From contig JAEXSP010000015.1 of the NCBI GenBank assembly GCA_023453795.1, positions 62,001-126,000 of the forward strand: a stretch of DNA of 64,000 nucleotides. Direction: 5' to 3'. The stretch is from Bacillota bacterium (GTDB lineage Bacteria; Bacillota; Clostridia; Acetivibrionales; JAEXSP01). The position numbers and the translations under genes are program-made. This document shows positions 53,507 to 63,253 of the stretch, one piece after another (the first letter of the stretch is position 1; each line of letters begins with the position of its first letter). The notes below the pieces were generated by a model. It saw nothing but the letters and a program-made list of their open reading frames with translations. It made no database searches and had not been told where the DNA came from.

Positions 53507-54484
53507 ATGAATGAGGTAATTAAATGGCTTTTAGACAGTGAACCGTGGGTAGAATATAGAGCGAGATTAGACTTATTAGGAGAAATGGAGAACGAAAAAA
53601 GCGTTATAAATGCTAAGAAAGGAATCATTAATCATCCAAAAATCAAAGAAATATTCAATGTTTTATACAATTGGAATGAACAGGTTGTAAATTCACATAA
53701 AAACGCAGGATTGCCTCTGCATAAACTTTCCTTTATTGCGGATATTGGACTAAATATTAATGACCCAGAGGTTAAAAAGATTACTGAAATAGTTATGGAA
53801 CACCATGATGATAATGGTATTTTACAAGTAATTATGAATATTCCAAAACATTTTGGTGGGACAGGTGAAAATACTTGGGGATGGATGTTGTGCGATGCTC
53901 CTATTATTCTTTACTCGTTACATAAACTTGGTGTCTCTGATAATTTTTTAGAAACGGGAATAAAATACATAGTATCCCTTATCAAAGACAATGGTTGGGC
54001 TTGTACCGTGTCTCAAGAAATGGGCAAATTCAGAGGACCAGGTAGAAAAGATGACCCATGCCCCTACGCTACCTTGGTAATGTTAAAACTACTTTCTCAG
54101 TTTGATGATTATAAAAATAGCAATGAATGCCGTATAGGGGTGGAATGTCTACTTGGGCTATGGGAAAAAAGCATGGAAACTCATCCTTATTTGTTTTATA
54201 TGGGTAATGATTTCAGGAAACTTAAAGCCCCAACTATGTGGTATGACATTGTTAGTGTAACAGATGTTTTATCTCAGTTTGAATGGCTGAGAAGCGACCC
54301 AAGGTTAATTTCAATGATAGATATAATCAAATCAAAAGAAGGTGAGAATGGCTGTTTTACTCCTGAATCTGAGTACAAAGCCTGCAAAGGCTGGGACTTC
54401 GGACAGAAAAAAAATCCTTCTCAATGGTTGACTTTCTTGATTTTAAGAATATTCAAAAGGATGGGCTATAAAGTATTCATGTAA
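53507..54484 (+). CDS. Predicted alpha/alpha-toroid (prenyltransferase-like) protein
   Basis: Cytoplasmic protein of 325 residues, helical throughout, with repeats like those of prenyltransferase/squalene-cyclase toroids (NTWGWMLCDAPIILYSLHKL, NGWACTVS, NGCFTPESEY). It lacks the DxDD or metal motifs of real cyclases, and such proteins are common uncharacterised genes in Firmicutes. Start ATG follows TGAGGTG. It lies inside the possible islet between tRNA-Arg and its repeated 3' end. Confidence 0.72.
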   Translation: MNEVIKWLLDSEPWVEYRARLDLLGEMENEKSVINAKKGIINHPKIKEIFNVLYNWNEQVVNSHKNAGLPLHKLSFIADIGLNINDPEVKKITEIVMEHHDDNGILQVIMNIPKHFGGTGENTWGWMLCDAPIILYSLHKLGVSDNFLETGIKYIVSLIKDNGWACTVSQEMGKFRGPGRKDDPCPYATLVMLKLLSQFDDYKNSNECRIGVECLLGLWEKSMETHPYLFYMGNDFRKLKAPTMWYDIVSVTDVLSQFEWLRSDPRLISMIDIIKSKEGENGCFTPESEYKACKGWDFGQKKNPSQWLTFLILRIFKRMGYKVFM

Positions 54485-54787
54485 GCATCTATCTTACTAT
54501 TTAATCTCATTGCATTTTGAAAAAACATATTGACAAATAGAAGTGAATTTTGGTACAATAAAATGTTGGGCTAAAAAAAGACATTCTCGTTTCCTTAATA
54601 ATTCTATTCTACTAGAAAAGTTCAAAGTGTACAAGAAAATACGACGTATTTTAAGTATGTTTTACTCTTAATGCAGTGTTAATTCCGATGAGTATTTCAA
54701 CATCTATTGTTAACGATATCCAGATTTTACATTATCAATAGTTTAACATAGTATTATTTTATATAAAACGTTTTGGAGGATAATTAC

Positions 54788-55552
54788 ATGGAAAGAATAG
54801 ATCCGCAATGGTATAAGAAAATCTGGTCACTCGATATTAAGAATCAATCATGGGTTGAGGATACGGAAAATCAAGTCGATTTTATAATAAAAACCCTTGG
54901 ACTTACAGGAAAAGATCGAATACTTGATTTGGCATGTGGTTTTGGCAGACATGCTTTAGCTTTTGCACGTAAAGGTTTTTCCGTGGTCGGTGTAGATATT
55001 ACAAAAGACTTTATTGATGATGCTGTTAAGGAAGCGAAGTCAGCTTCCTTGGAAATTGAATTTATTCATTCAGACATCCGGGATTTAACATATGTTAATG
55101 AATTTGATGTTGTTTTGAATCTGGCTGATGGTGCGATTGGTTATTTGGAAAATGATGAGGAGAATTTAAAAATCTTTGATGTGATAGCCAATGCACTTAA
55201 GCCTGGGGGTAAGCATTTTATGGATATTTGTAACGCTGAACATGCAGAATATTTCTTTCCAAAACGCTATTGGGAGGTTGGATCAACAACATTATCATTA
55301 CCAATATTTGATTGGGATAAGGAAAACCGTAGGATGTTGTTTGGGGGTTGGGAAATTAAATTTGGCGAAATAGCACAGAAGCCTGTTTCATTTGAACCAA
55401 GTACATCAGCACGTTTATATTCAAGATCTGAACTTGATTCAATTTTACAGCAGCGTCAAATGGAGATAATCAACACATTCTCTGACTACTATGGTAAGGA
55501 AGCATCATATAAGGAACTGCAACTCATGGTATATTCAAAGAAAAATAAATAA
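54788..55552 (+). CDS. Class I SAM-dependent methyltransferase
   Basis: Cytoplasmic enzyme of 254 residues with a Rossmann methyltransferase fold: motif I ILDLACGFGRHALAFA, motif II acidic VVGVDIT, then DVVLNLADGAIGYL and LKPGGKHFMDI. The acceptor molecule cannot be read. I use ATG 54788, eight bases after GGAGG; the in-frame TTG at 54773 overlaps that site. It is the last gene before the 14-bp copy of the tRNA end. Confidence 0.9.
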   Translation: MERIDPQWYKKIWSLDIKNQSWVEDTENQVDFIIKTLGLTGKDRILDLACGFGRHALAFARKGFSVVGVDITKDFIDDAVKEAKSASLEIEFIHSDIRDLTYVNEFDVVLNLADGAIGYLENDEENLKIFDVIANALKPGGKHFMDICNAEHAEYFFPKRYWEVGSTTLSLPIFDWDKENRRMLFGGWEIKFGEIAQKPVSFEPSTSARLYSRSELDSILQQRQMEIINTFSDYYGKEASYKELQLMVYSKKNK

Positions 55553-55594
55553 AGTAAAATTTGATCTGCACCTAAAATGTTGTTTACAGTAACT

Positions 55595-55608
55595 GGCACA
55601 CCAGAAAA
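55595..55608. repeat. 14-bp copy of the tRNA-Arg 3' end (att-like)
   Basis: GGCACACCAGAAAA is identical to 53081-53094, the last bases of tRNA-Arg including CCA plus five bases beyond. The segment between the copies is about 2.5 kb. No integrase gene lies between them. Confidence 0.6.
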
Positions 55609-55642
55609 CCCAGTATCTCAAAGGTACTGGGGAGGTTTTTTG
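55609..55642 (+). terminator. Terminator behind the att-like repeat
   Basis: CCCAGTA (55609-55615) and TACTGGG (55625-55631), followed by GAGGTTTTTT. It could be the original tRNA-Arg terminator displaced by an insertion, and now ends the methyltransferase transcript. Confidence 0.7.
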
Positions 55643-55663
55643 TCTCTTGCCATTGAAACCCGA

Positions 55664-57271
55664 TTACTCCACCTTTTTACGAAACTCATTAACTGAAAGC
55701 CCGGTAAACTTTTTGAAAATAGTGCCAAAATAATTAGGATCATTGATCCCCACCTTTTCAACTATCTGATATACCTTCAAATCCGTCTCCTTTAGGAGCT
55801 TCGCAGCACATTCCATTCTTTCTCTCGTTATATATTCCACAACGGTCTGGTTTGTTTCCTGCTTGAACAAGCGGCACAAATAGCTTGGACTGACAAAGAA
55901 TTGCTTTGCTATTGTAGAAAGTGTAAGATTTGTACTGTGAATGTTGTTTTCAATATACTCCTGAATCTGTACGATCAGCAAATTTACTTTCCTTTTGTTG
56001 AAGGAGTGTATTTTATCAATGACCACCTCAACGAGGCTTTTCAGGTAGTTCTTCATTTCAAGCAGGTTGTCCAGTCTCAACACCTCTTCATACGGTTGAG
56101 TATTTTTTTCCCACATGCTTAATGTGTCGATTTTATATTCAAGTAGTACACGCATACAGACTGATATTATATCGAAGGCCTCCAGCCTTAGGTTTTCAAT
56201 TGTTACGGACATATCAAAACAGCTTTCTGAAAATAGTTGGTCAATGAGTTCCATCGCTTTAGACTTCAAACCGGTTTTTATCAAGAAGTCAAGCTTCTCC
56301 CCTTTGTTAGGAATACCTCTCCATGCTTGGTCATTTCTAGATGATATATCATTGTAATTTATAACCTGATTTTTCCCGATTACAACTCTATAATTTAATG
56401 CATCGCAAGCTTCCCTGTAAGTCACCTTAATATTTGTAAGTCCGTGGATTTGGCTCCCTATTCCTATGCAAACAAAGCACTTGCAGCTGTTAATGAGCAT
56501 AACTTTTATAGCTTCACAGCATTCTGCAATATCTAATGACTCATTATTACTCAATATTACAATCTTTCTGCTGTTATCAAAAAATACCTGGACACACTCA
56601 TCCTCCCTCAGTACTTTCCTTATCTGGTCGGAACATTTCATAGCAAGAAGTATCTGTTCTTCTTCCTTTTCATTGGTTCCCCTGATTGAACTGCTTACAT
56701 CTACAACAGCCGCCTGAAAAACATCCGATTTATGATTCATATCTATTTTAAAGTAATTCAGCTTATCTACGATATCATCCTGATCCAATTCGCCCACTAT
56801 AAGCTCATTGAGGAATTTCTCCAGCAAATACGGCCGAATTTCATCCAACCGCTGTTTCAATTTCTCGTATTCCCTGATATGCGTTCTCTCCAGCTCGATT
56901 TTATTCTTTAAATCAAGTGCAACCCTCCTGATTTCATCGCGGTTGATCGGCTTCAGAATGAAATCGGAGATGCCCAGATTGATGCTCCTTTTTACATAGT
57001 CAAACTCGTCATGCCCTGTAATGATTACAATCTTTATATGCGGATACTTTTCAATAACTACCTTGCTAAATTCAATGCCATCCATGAAAGGCATGCAAAT
57101 ATCGGTGAAAATGATATCCGGCACAGTTTTGTCAATCAATTCAAGAGCTTGGCTTGCACTGATTGCTTCCCCTGCAATCTCCATCCCTATTTCTTCCCAG
57201 CATATAATCTTTTTTAAGTGATTCCTTATCAGGTATTCATCATCGACTATAAGCACTTTCAGATTAGCCAT
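55664..57271 (-). CDS. YesN-type response regulator (REC + AraC HTH)
   Basis: Cytoplasmic regulator of 535 residues. Receiver domain at 1-125 with D10, D11 and phosphoacceptor D57 (IIFTDICMPF); a long linker region; AraC-type double helix-turn-helix at the C-terminus (TIAKQFFVSPSYLCRLFKQE, then ERMECAAKLLKETDLK and VGINDPNYFGTIFKKF). Such proteins activate sugar-uptake or polysaccharide-use genes. The start is uncertain (ATG 57286, 57280 or 57271); I use MANLKVLIV. The gene overlaps the end of the YesM kinase gene, so they are translationally coupled. No ABC transporter is adjacent. Confidence 0.95.
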   Translation of the reverse strand: MANLKVLIVDDEYLIRNHLKKIICWEEIGMEIAGEAISASQALELIDKTVPDIIFTDICMPFMDGIEFSKVVIEKYPHIKIVIITGHDEFDYVKRSINLGISDFILKPINRDEIRRVALDLKNKIELERTHIREYEKLKQRLDEIRPYLLEKFLNELIVGELDQDDIVDKLNYFKIDMNHKSDVFQAAVVDVSSSIRGTNEKEEEQILLAMKCSDQIRKVLREDECVQVFFDNSRKIVILSNNESLDIAECCEAIKVMLINSCKCFVCIGIGSQIHGLTNIKVTYREACDALNYRVVIGKNQVINYNDISSRNDQAWRGIPNKGEKLDFLIKTGLKSKAMELIDQLFSESCFDMSVTIENLRLEAFDIISVCMRVLLEYKIDTLSMWEKNTQPYEEVLRLDNLLEMKNYLKSLVEVVIDKIHSFNKRKVNLLIVQIQEYIENNIHSTNLTLSTIAKQFFVSPSYLCRLFKQETNQTVVEYITRERMECAAKLLKETDLKVYQIVEKVGINDPNYFGTIFKKFTGLSVNEFRKKVE

Positions 57272-59078
57272 TTTTCCCATCCCCATTCACATCTTTTATC
57301 GGTATAAGTATTGAAATCTTAGTCCCGCACCCTTTAGCGCTTTCTATACGAAAGCAATCGTCTACCCCGTAAAATATCCGTAACCGTTCGATTGTTCCCC
57401 TAAGTCCAAACCCGGCACGTCCTTTATCTGTATTTCCATCCATAATCAATCGGACATCCTCTTCCGTCATACCGATACCGTCATCCTCCACAGTAATCTG
57501 AATATAATCCCCCATATATCGGGTTTCTATATTGATTGTCCCGAATTCTCCCTTGGCCCTGATGCCATGGTATAGTGCGTTTTCGACAAGAGGCTGCAAT
57601 ACGAGCTTGAGGATCATATAACTGCCGGCCTGTTCATCCAATTTGTAATGTACGGAGAAAAGATCGGCATACCGCACCTGCTGTATCTTCAAATAGTTCT
57701 TTACCATCTCGATTTCTTCATCAATTGTAATGATTTCTTTACCCTTGCTGAGGCTCAACCTGTAATAATTCCCCAGAGCACCTACAACATCGCAGGCCGC
57801 TTCTTTCTCATCCATTACTATAAGTGAATTAATTGATTCGAGAGTATTATATAGGAAATGGGGCTTTATCTGAGCCTGAAGTACGTTTAATTCAGCTTTT
57901 CTCTTAACCCTCTGCTCCGATATAACACGTTGAATAAGTGCCCGTATCTCACGGATCATCATGTTGTAACAATCCCTGAGCTGCCCGACCTCATTGCTTC
58001 CTGAGCGTATATTAACTTCACAGAATTCTCCATTCTGTACTCTGTTCATAGATTTCAGAAGTTTTTTTATCGGAATGGTAATCATTCTTGATGTTAGAAT
58101 AGTTCCTATAAACATAAAGAGGCTGTTGATAATAATAATGGCAAAGCCGATCAGACCCGGTGCAGCTGTTTCGTCAGACAGTTCCTTGGCCGGTGTGATA
58201 CTGATGATTTTCCAGTCATATCTCTTATCAATGAGATATGATACCAGACATTTCGTATTCTTAAGCTTCTTCGTCATGAAACCATGGTCTTTGTGTACAA
58301 AGTATCCTACCAAATTCTCGATTTCACTTTTATCGATCTCGTTTAATTTAATTATGCTTTTATTACTTTCATCCAGTATTGTAACCCCCGTCATATAATT
58401 ATTTACAATGCTCGCATACGAATCCTTAAATGCTGCTTCCGTTATATTTATGACCAATACTCCAAGCGTCTTGGCTGAATTAATGTCCCGTATTAAACGG
58501 ATCATTGATACAAAATTATCCTTAGGAGTATGTCCGAAAGCATTTCCTCCATTTAGCCTTAATATATATGCACCCTTCTTTTCGGCGACTGAATTATACC
58601 AATCCGCATACCGTACATCGGGCAGTATAAACTGCAAGTCATCCTGGTTATTAATGGAATACTCGTTCCCGGAGTTATCAAAAATAAAAACCGAGGAAAT
58701 AAAAGAAATTTCCTGGGTCAAATTATTCAGGTAAGTACCGAATCTCCCCTGAACATACAAATTGGAGTACACGTTACCGTTTCTCAAAAGGCTTTGCAAA
58801 TCATCATTGGACAGGATCATTTTGGAGTAATTGTCTATATTGCCGATCATAAGATCCTGGCTTGTCTTGATGGAATACAGTGTCTGAACAGACAATCCAT
58901 TGACCTTTTTTAAAGAGGTTTCCGAGTATATCTTCTGATATAGAATATTGCTAAGTAATATTGATACAATCAAAATAACACAATAAAACAGTGTAAACCG
59001 TACACTGATCTTCATGTTGGAGGATTTCTCCTTAATAACATTTATTAATGCAGAGATTTTTTTATATATTCTTTTCAT
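57264..59078 (-). CDS. YesM-type sensor histidine kinase
   Basis: Membrane kinase of 604 residues. Helix 1 at about 26-47; extracellular dCache-like sensor at about 50-300; helix 2 at about 306-328; HAMP to about 380; His_kinase domain with H407 in QIKPHFLYNTLE; HATPase with DDGIGMT and GFGLRGTIERL. Pairs with the overlapping YesN regulator. Family members sense oligosaccharides outside or the state of a transporter. It lies 145 bp from the GGDEF gene on the same strand. Start ATG is a reasonable choice, although no strong ribosome site is seen. Confidence 0.95.
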   Translation of the reverse strand: MKRIYKKISALINVIKEKSSNMKISVRFTLFYCVILIVSILLSNILYQKIYSETSLKKVNGLSVQTLYSIKTSQDLMIGNIDNYSKMILSNDDLQSLLRNGNVYSNLYVQGRFGTYLNNLTQEISFISSVFIFDNSGNEYSINNQDDLQFILPDVRYADWYNSVAEKKGAYILRLNGGNAFGHTPKDNFVSMIRLIRDINSAKTLGVLVINITEAAFKDSYASIVNNYMTGVTILDESNKSIIKLNEIDKSEIENLVGYFVHKDHGFMTKKLKNTKCLVSYLIDKRYDWKIISITPAKELSDETAAPGLIGFAIIIINSLFMFIGTILTSRMITIPIKKLLKSMNRVQNGEFCEVNIRSGSNEVGQLRDCYNMMIREIRALIQRVISEQRVKRKAELNVLQAQIKPHFLYNTLESINSLIVMDEKEAACDVVGALGNYYRLSLSKGKEIITIDEEIEMVKNYLKIQQVRYADLFSVHYKLDEQAGSYMILKLVLQPLVENALYHGIRAKGEFGTINIETRYMGDYIQITVEDDGIGMTEEDVRLIMDGNTDKGRAGFGLRGTIERLRIFYGVDDCFRIESAKGCGTKISILIPIKDVNGDGKNG

Positions 59079-59223
59079 GCATGATAACCTTATAAATATA
59101 CATAGTACCTTTCAAAAAGTTCTTATACAATAAATTATACAGCGAAAAAACATAAAATGGAATTGTTATAAAGAACAGTTTTTAAATGTATACAAACAAA
59201 AAAGCTATCTTTCTACAAGGTCA

Positions 59224-60681
59224 TCAAAACAATTTAATATTTTCTCCTATAACAGCACATGAACGTCCATTCTTTTTTGCCTGATAAAGCATTTTATCAG
59301 CGCCATCTATTAACTTCTTTATTACATCATCTATATACGACTGCGGAATAGGATGCGGAATATCAAAATCCTGTATTTTCAGCCCACAGATACCCATACT
59401 GCATTGAATTGGAATACTACCGGAATCTCCTTCTATATACTTCCCCTGTAAGTTCTCATAGATTATGCTTGTGACTATACTCACAGTTTGCAAAGGAGTG
59501 TTTGGTAGAAGGATTGTAAATTCATCTCCGCCATAGCGACCTATAATGTCACTGGGGCGAACCGATTTTTTTAATATTGAACCCATTATTGACAGTGCAC
59601 GGTCACCTCCAAGATGGCCCGCAGTATCATTGATTTGCTTCAAATAATCAATATCCAGCAAAATCAGGGTTAAGGAATTTTTCTGATGAAAAGCTGTACG
59701 AATCTCACGCATCAGTTGTTGGTTAAAGAAAGCCCTAACATAAACACCTGTTAATTTATCCACTGTAGCCGTTGAGTAAAGATATGCATTTTGTAAGGCT
59801 GCAGCAGCCTGGTTGGCAAAAATATTTATAAGTTCAACGTCCTCCTGTTTTATATTATTCTGCTCAAGATAAATAATTCCCAACGCTGTTTCACCTACCA
59901 CCAGAGGTATTACTGAATATTCATCAGAGTAATAGACTTCATTTTTTATGAGCACATCTTTTATTTTCCTGACTTTTATAATTTCAAGACAGCTTTCAAT
60001 GCTGCTATAATCGTTGAATTTACCTGTAGTTGCACGGATTTTCAGATTTGTACCCCCTTCCAGCATCGCAATAAAAACATCAGACGTAGAAGTTTTTTCA
60101 ATGGTGTCAACTTCTTCCGGAAATACTGCCAAAAAAGAGTTTACTATTCCCAATAATCCGGTTATCTGCAATAGAATTCCCTGGAGCAGGTTTTCTACCA
60201 TTTGTATCTTATGTAACTCGGGTGTTATTTCAAGAATATATTGAAGCCCCTGTCTGCTTTTATTGAGCATTTGTAATGTGTATGCCGATTTCAAACCTAC
60301 ATCTACCCAAAGCAGGAGTTTATCCGGACCATCTGATTTATCATGATAACCTTGTATATCAAGAGTCCTCATCATTTCCCGCGGAGGATGCTCGCCGGAA
60401 TAGCCTGTCTGAAGTATAACCTGTATATATTTATTGAATTTACGGATTTCTTTTACAACTTCCTCTCCGGTTATTCCTCCCGGCATGAAGTAATCCAGAA
60501 GCACCAGGTCAAAATGTTGCATTTTCACCAGCTCAATAGCTTCCGTACCATTACTGGCAGTTATAACTTCATAGCCTTCCCTTTCCAATAACCTTTGAGT
60601 TCCTATTCTATAATCTTCCTGATCATCAACAAGTAGAATACGCTTTCCATTCGAAGGTTTTTTAAAATTTATTCTGGCCAT
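59224..60681 (-). CDS. Response regulator with GAF and GGDEF domains (diguanylate cyclase)
   Basis: Soluble protein of 485 residues. Receiver domain at 1-130 with D19, D20 and phosphoacceptor D63 (LVLLDYFMP); GAF domain at about 150-300; GGDEF domain from about 310 with an intact active motif YGGDEF and the inhibitory I-site RPSD exactly five residues before it. It should make c-di-GMP when phosphorylated, with product inhibition. It starts 12 bp after the soluble LacI-sensor kinase gene, so that kinase is its likely partner. No signal peptide or membrane helix. Confidence 0.95.
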   Translation of the reverse strand: MARINFKKPSNGKRILLVDDQEDYRIGTQRLLEREGYEVITASNGTEAIELVKMQHFDLVLLDYFMPGGITGEEVVKEIRKFNKYIQVILQTGYSGEHPPREMMRTLDIQGYHDKSDGPDKLLLWVDVGLKSAYTLQMLNKSRQGLQYILEITPELHKIQMVENLLQGILLQITGLLGIVNSFLAVFPEEVDTIEKTSTSDVFIAMLEGGTNLKIRATTGKFNDYSSIESCLEIIKVRKIKDVLIKNEVYYSDEYSVIPLVVGETALGIIYLEQNNIKQEDVELINIFANQAAAALQNAYLYSTATVDKLTGVYVRAFFNQQLMREIRTAFHQKNSLTLILLDIDYLKQINDTAGHLGGDRALSIMGSILKKSVRPSDIIGRYGGDEFTILLPNTPLQTVSIVTSIIYENLQGKYIEGDSGSIPIQCSMGICGLKIQDFDIPHPIPQSYIDDVIKKLIDGADKMLYQAKKNGRSCAVIGENIKLF

Positions 60682-60693
60682 ACTTTATTCCCC

Positions 60694-63231
60694 CTATTTT
60701 ATCGGCAAGTATATTTCAAATGATGTCAAGCCTTTTTTACTTTCTACACTTATACTTCCTTTGAATTCATTTACTATATCATGGACTATGCTTAGACCTA
60801 ATCCCGTCCCTTCACCAAAGGGTTTTGTCGAAAACATGGGATCAAATATCCGTGGTAGAATTTCTTCAGGAATTCCGCATCCCGTATCCCTGACTGTAAG
60901 CCTGGCAAAACCATCTTTATTATTTTCGAGTATTATTGATATGTTTCCTCCATTAGGTTTACATGCATCAATAGCGTTTATTACAAGATTGGTAATCACC
61001 TGTACAAGCCTTTTGGGATCACCATAAAGCTTAACTGAATTGTCATAATTTGTAGCAAGCTTACAATTACCTTTTTTCAATGCAAAGTCCAAGACTGATA
61101 AAGCATCTGAGATAACACCGGCAACATTGAATACTTGTGAATTTGAAGTATTCATATTCGTTGTCTGAGCTTTAATTCCTTTGATGAAACCAGCACTTTT
61201 TTCAGCGGAGTGTTCGGCAAGATTCAAAAACTTCTGCATATCCTGAGCGATTGATCTGTGATCATCGGGCAGAACCTGCGGACTTTCTATTGATATATTA
61301 TACTCATCGACAAGTTCCTCAAGCTCTTTTAAGGATGTGCGTAACGCAGCCAAAGGTGTGTTCATTTCATGAGCGATTCCGGCTGTAAGACGGCCAAGAG
61401 ACGCCATTTTTTCTGAACCAAGCAGCTTTTGCTGATTTTCTTTCAGTGTACTATATGCCGATTCCAGTTCATTATTGGTTTCCTTGAGTTCCAGTGCTTT
61501 ATTCTCCATATCCTCTATCATCATAACTCCATTTATTGCCGTGCTCATAAATTCACTTAATTGTTCATATTCAGATGAATCCTTAAGTGTATCTTCGAAT
61601 AAAACAAAACCTATTTGTCTCTTTTGAAAATATAAAGGCTTTAAAATCAGTTCCAAGCGTTTATCATACGAAAGCATTCCGTCAGGAATAAGCTGTACTG
61701 AAGGGAATACTGAAATACTCCCGTCTATATCCATACATGTTTCTTCATTATATGCAAGTATGAGTCGTGCTTTCTCAGTTGAAATACCTTTGCTTTCATA
61801 TAATGAAATAAAGCAGGATGAAATGCCGATCATCTTAAAGCCGGTCTTGATTCTTTCAATAAGATCATTCATATCAACAGCATTACTGATTATATGCTTA
61901 AATGAAATAATATAAAAATACCTCCGATCCCCTTGCATCCTTTTGTTTATTTCCGAACATATTTGCATGTCTGCAATAAGATTCGTTGCCTGTCTTAAAA
62001 TACTCTGCGCTTTTAAATAGCTGGCCCTGTTATTCTCATAAAAGGAATCCGTTAAAAAATATAACATCAATATAGTGTCAGAAAATACTTCCATATAATA
62101 ATTTTGATCGTATTTTTGATTAAGAATCTTTTCAAGCTGATTCACAAAAACCTGGCCCTTATCTCTTTCCACTTCATCAAAAAATTCAGGCAGTAAGCCG
62201 GCAGCCCATGATATGTCTATATCCTCCGGTATATCAATTATACTCCTTACAAAACTCTCCATTTCAACAGAGCTTTTATTATTTATAACTTCAGGGATAT
62301 TTTGTGCACGGACTTTTTCTCTGAATAAATCCCTTTTCATTACCGAACCTGTATTACAACCGCAGGACCGTCGAATAATCAAGCTGCACGGGAGCACCTC
62401 CAATTCAGGAACCTGTATACCTTTTATTTTCTCAAGAATAACCTCCATGCCTCGGCTGCCCATCTCAAAAAATGGGGGATGTACTGTTGTTAAAAACGGT
62501 TTATCCGCTTCTCTTTCAACCTCATCGTCAAAGCCTACAACAGGAATAAAGGGGAGATTCTTCCTTTCCATCAGTGTAATTACAAACCTTGCATTCAAGT
62601 CATTATAAGCTACAATGGCATCAATACCGGTCATCCATAAATTTTCCAGTTTCCTTACGCCATGATCATTTTTATATAATAAATCATCCAGAATGATCTC
62701 TTCATCAATGGGGATTCCATATTCTTCAAGCGTATGGAGATATGCTTTATATCTTTGTTCTATACCAGCATGTGATCCTACTCCGCGTATAAAAGCAATC
62801 CGTCTGTACTTATGAACCTCTATAAGATGAATCATAACATCCCGCATTGCATTAAAATCATCCCATACTATACTGGTTATACCTTCAATTTCAGCCTCAA
62901 GGCTTATTACCGGAAGAAAATCATACTTGTATACAAAGCTGATTGTATCCTCATGGCTGGAAAGCCAGTTTATATTTCCTGTCCAAATAATAAGTCCATC
63001 CAATTTATCAGTGTCAATAAAATCATAAATAGTGGTAGACTCCAATTCATCGCTTAAATTAATCAAACCTCCGGAATAAATGATCAAGTTAACATCATTT
63101 TTTTGCGCAGCACGCTTAAGGCCTTCATCTTGAAGCATCTCCCTGTAACTGACCCTATTATTTTTTATTACCCCAATTGTTGGTCGCAAGTTTTTCTTGT
63201 CCAACACTGTAGTTTCGGAATTATTATTCAT
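60694..63231 (-). CDS. Soluble histidine kinase with LacI-type sugar-binding sensor
   Basis: Protein of 845 residues without membrane helices or signal peptide. Residues about 17-292 match the periplasmic-binding-like effector domain of LacI repressors (IAFIRGVGSHAGIEQRYKAY, VVGFDDEVEREADKPFLTTV, IIRRSCGC) but the DNA-binding headpiece is missing. A helical middle and a GAF-like region (about 440-570) lead to HisKA with H621 (GIAHEMNTPLAALRTS) and HATPase (N748/N752; DTGCGIP; GEGTGLGLS). It should sense a cytoplasmic sugar and phosphorylate a receiver, most likely the REC-GAF-GGDEF protein 12 bp downstream. A tandem paralogue lies 22 bp upstream. Start ATG at 63231 follows AAGGTAGG. Confidence 0.92.
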   Translation of the reverse strand: MNNNSETTVLDKKNLRPTIGVIKNNRVSYREMLQDEGLKRAAQKNDVNLIIYSGGLINLSDELESTTIYDFIDTDKLDGLIIWTGNINWLSSHEDTISFVYKYDFLPVISLEAEIEGITSIVWDDFNAMRDVMIHLIEVHKYRRIAFIRGVGSHAGIEQRYKAYLHTLEEYGIPIDEEIILDDLLYKNDHGVRKLENLWMTGIDAIVAYNDLNARFVITLMERKNLPFIPVVGFDDEVEREADKPFLTTVHPPFFEMGSRGMEVILEKIKGIQVPELEVLPCSLIIRRSCGCNTGSVMKRDLFREKVRAQNIPEVINNKSSVEMESFVRSIIDIPEDIDISWAAGLLPEFFDEVERDKGQVFVNQLEKILNQKYDQNYYMEVFSDTILMLYFLTDSFYENNRASYLKAQSILRQATNLIADMQICSEINKRMQGDRRYFYIISFKHIISNAVDMNDLIERIKTGFKMIGISSCFISLYESKGISTEKARLILAYNEETCMDIDGSISVFPSVQLIPDGMLSYDKRLELILKPLYFQKRQIGFVLFEDTLKDSSEYEQLSEFMSTAINGVMMIEDMENKALELKETNNELESAYSTLKENQQKLLGSEKMASLGRLTAGIAHEMNTPLAALRTSLKELEELVDEYNISIESPQVLPDDHRSIAQDMQKFLNLAEHSAEKSAGFIKGIKAQTTNMNTSNSQVFNVAGVISDALSVLDFALKKGNCKLATNYDNSVKLYGDPKRLVQVITNLVINAIDACKPNGGNISIILENNKDGFARLTVRDTGCGIPEEILPRIFDPMFSTKPFGEGTGLGLSIVHDIVNEFKGSISVESKKGLTSFEIYLPIK

Positions 63232-63253
63232 ATAGTATACCTACCTTAAAGGG

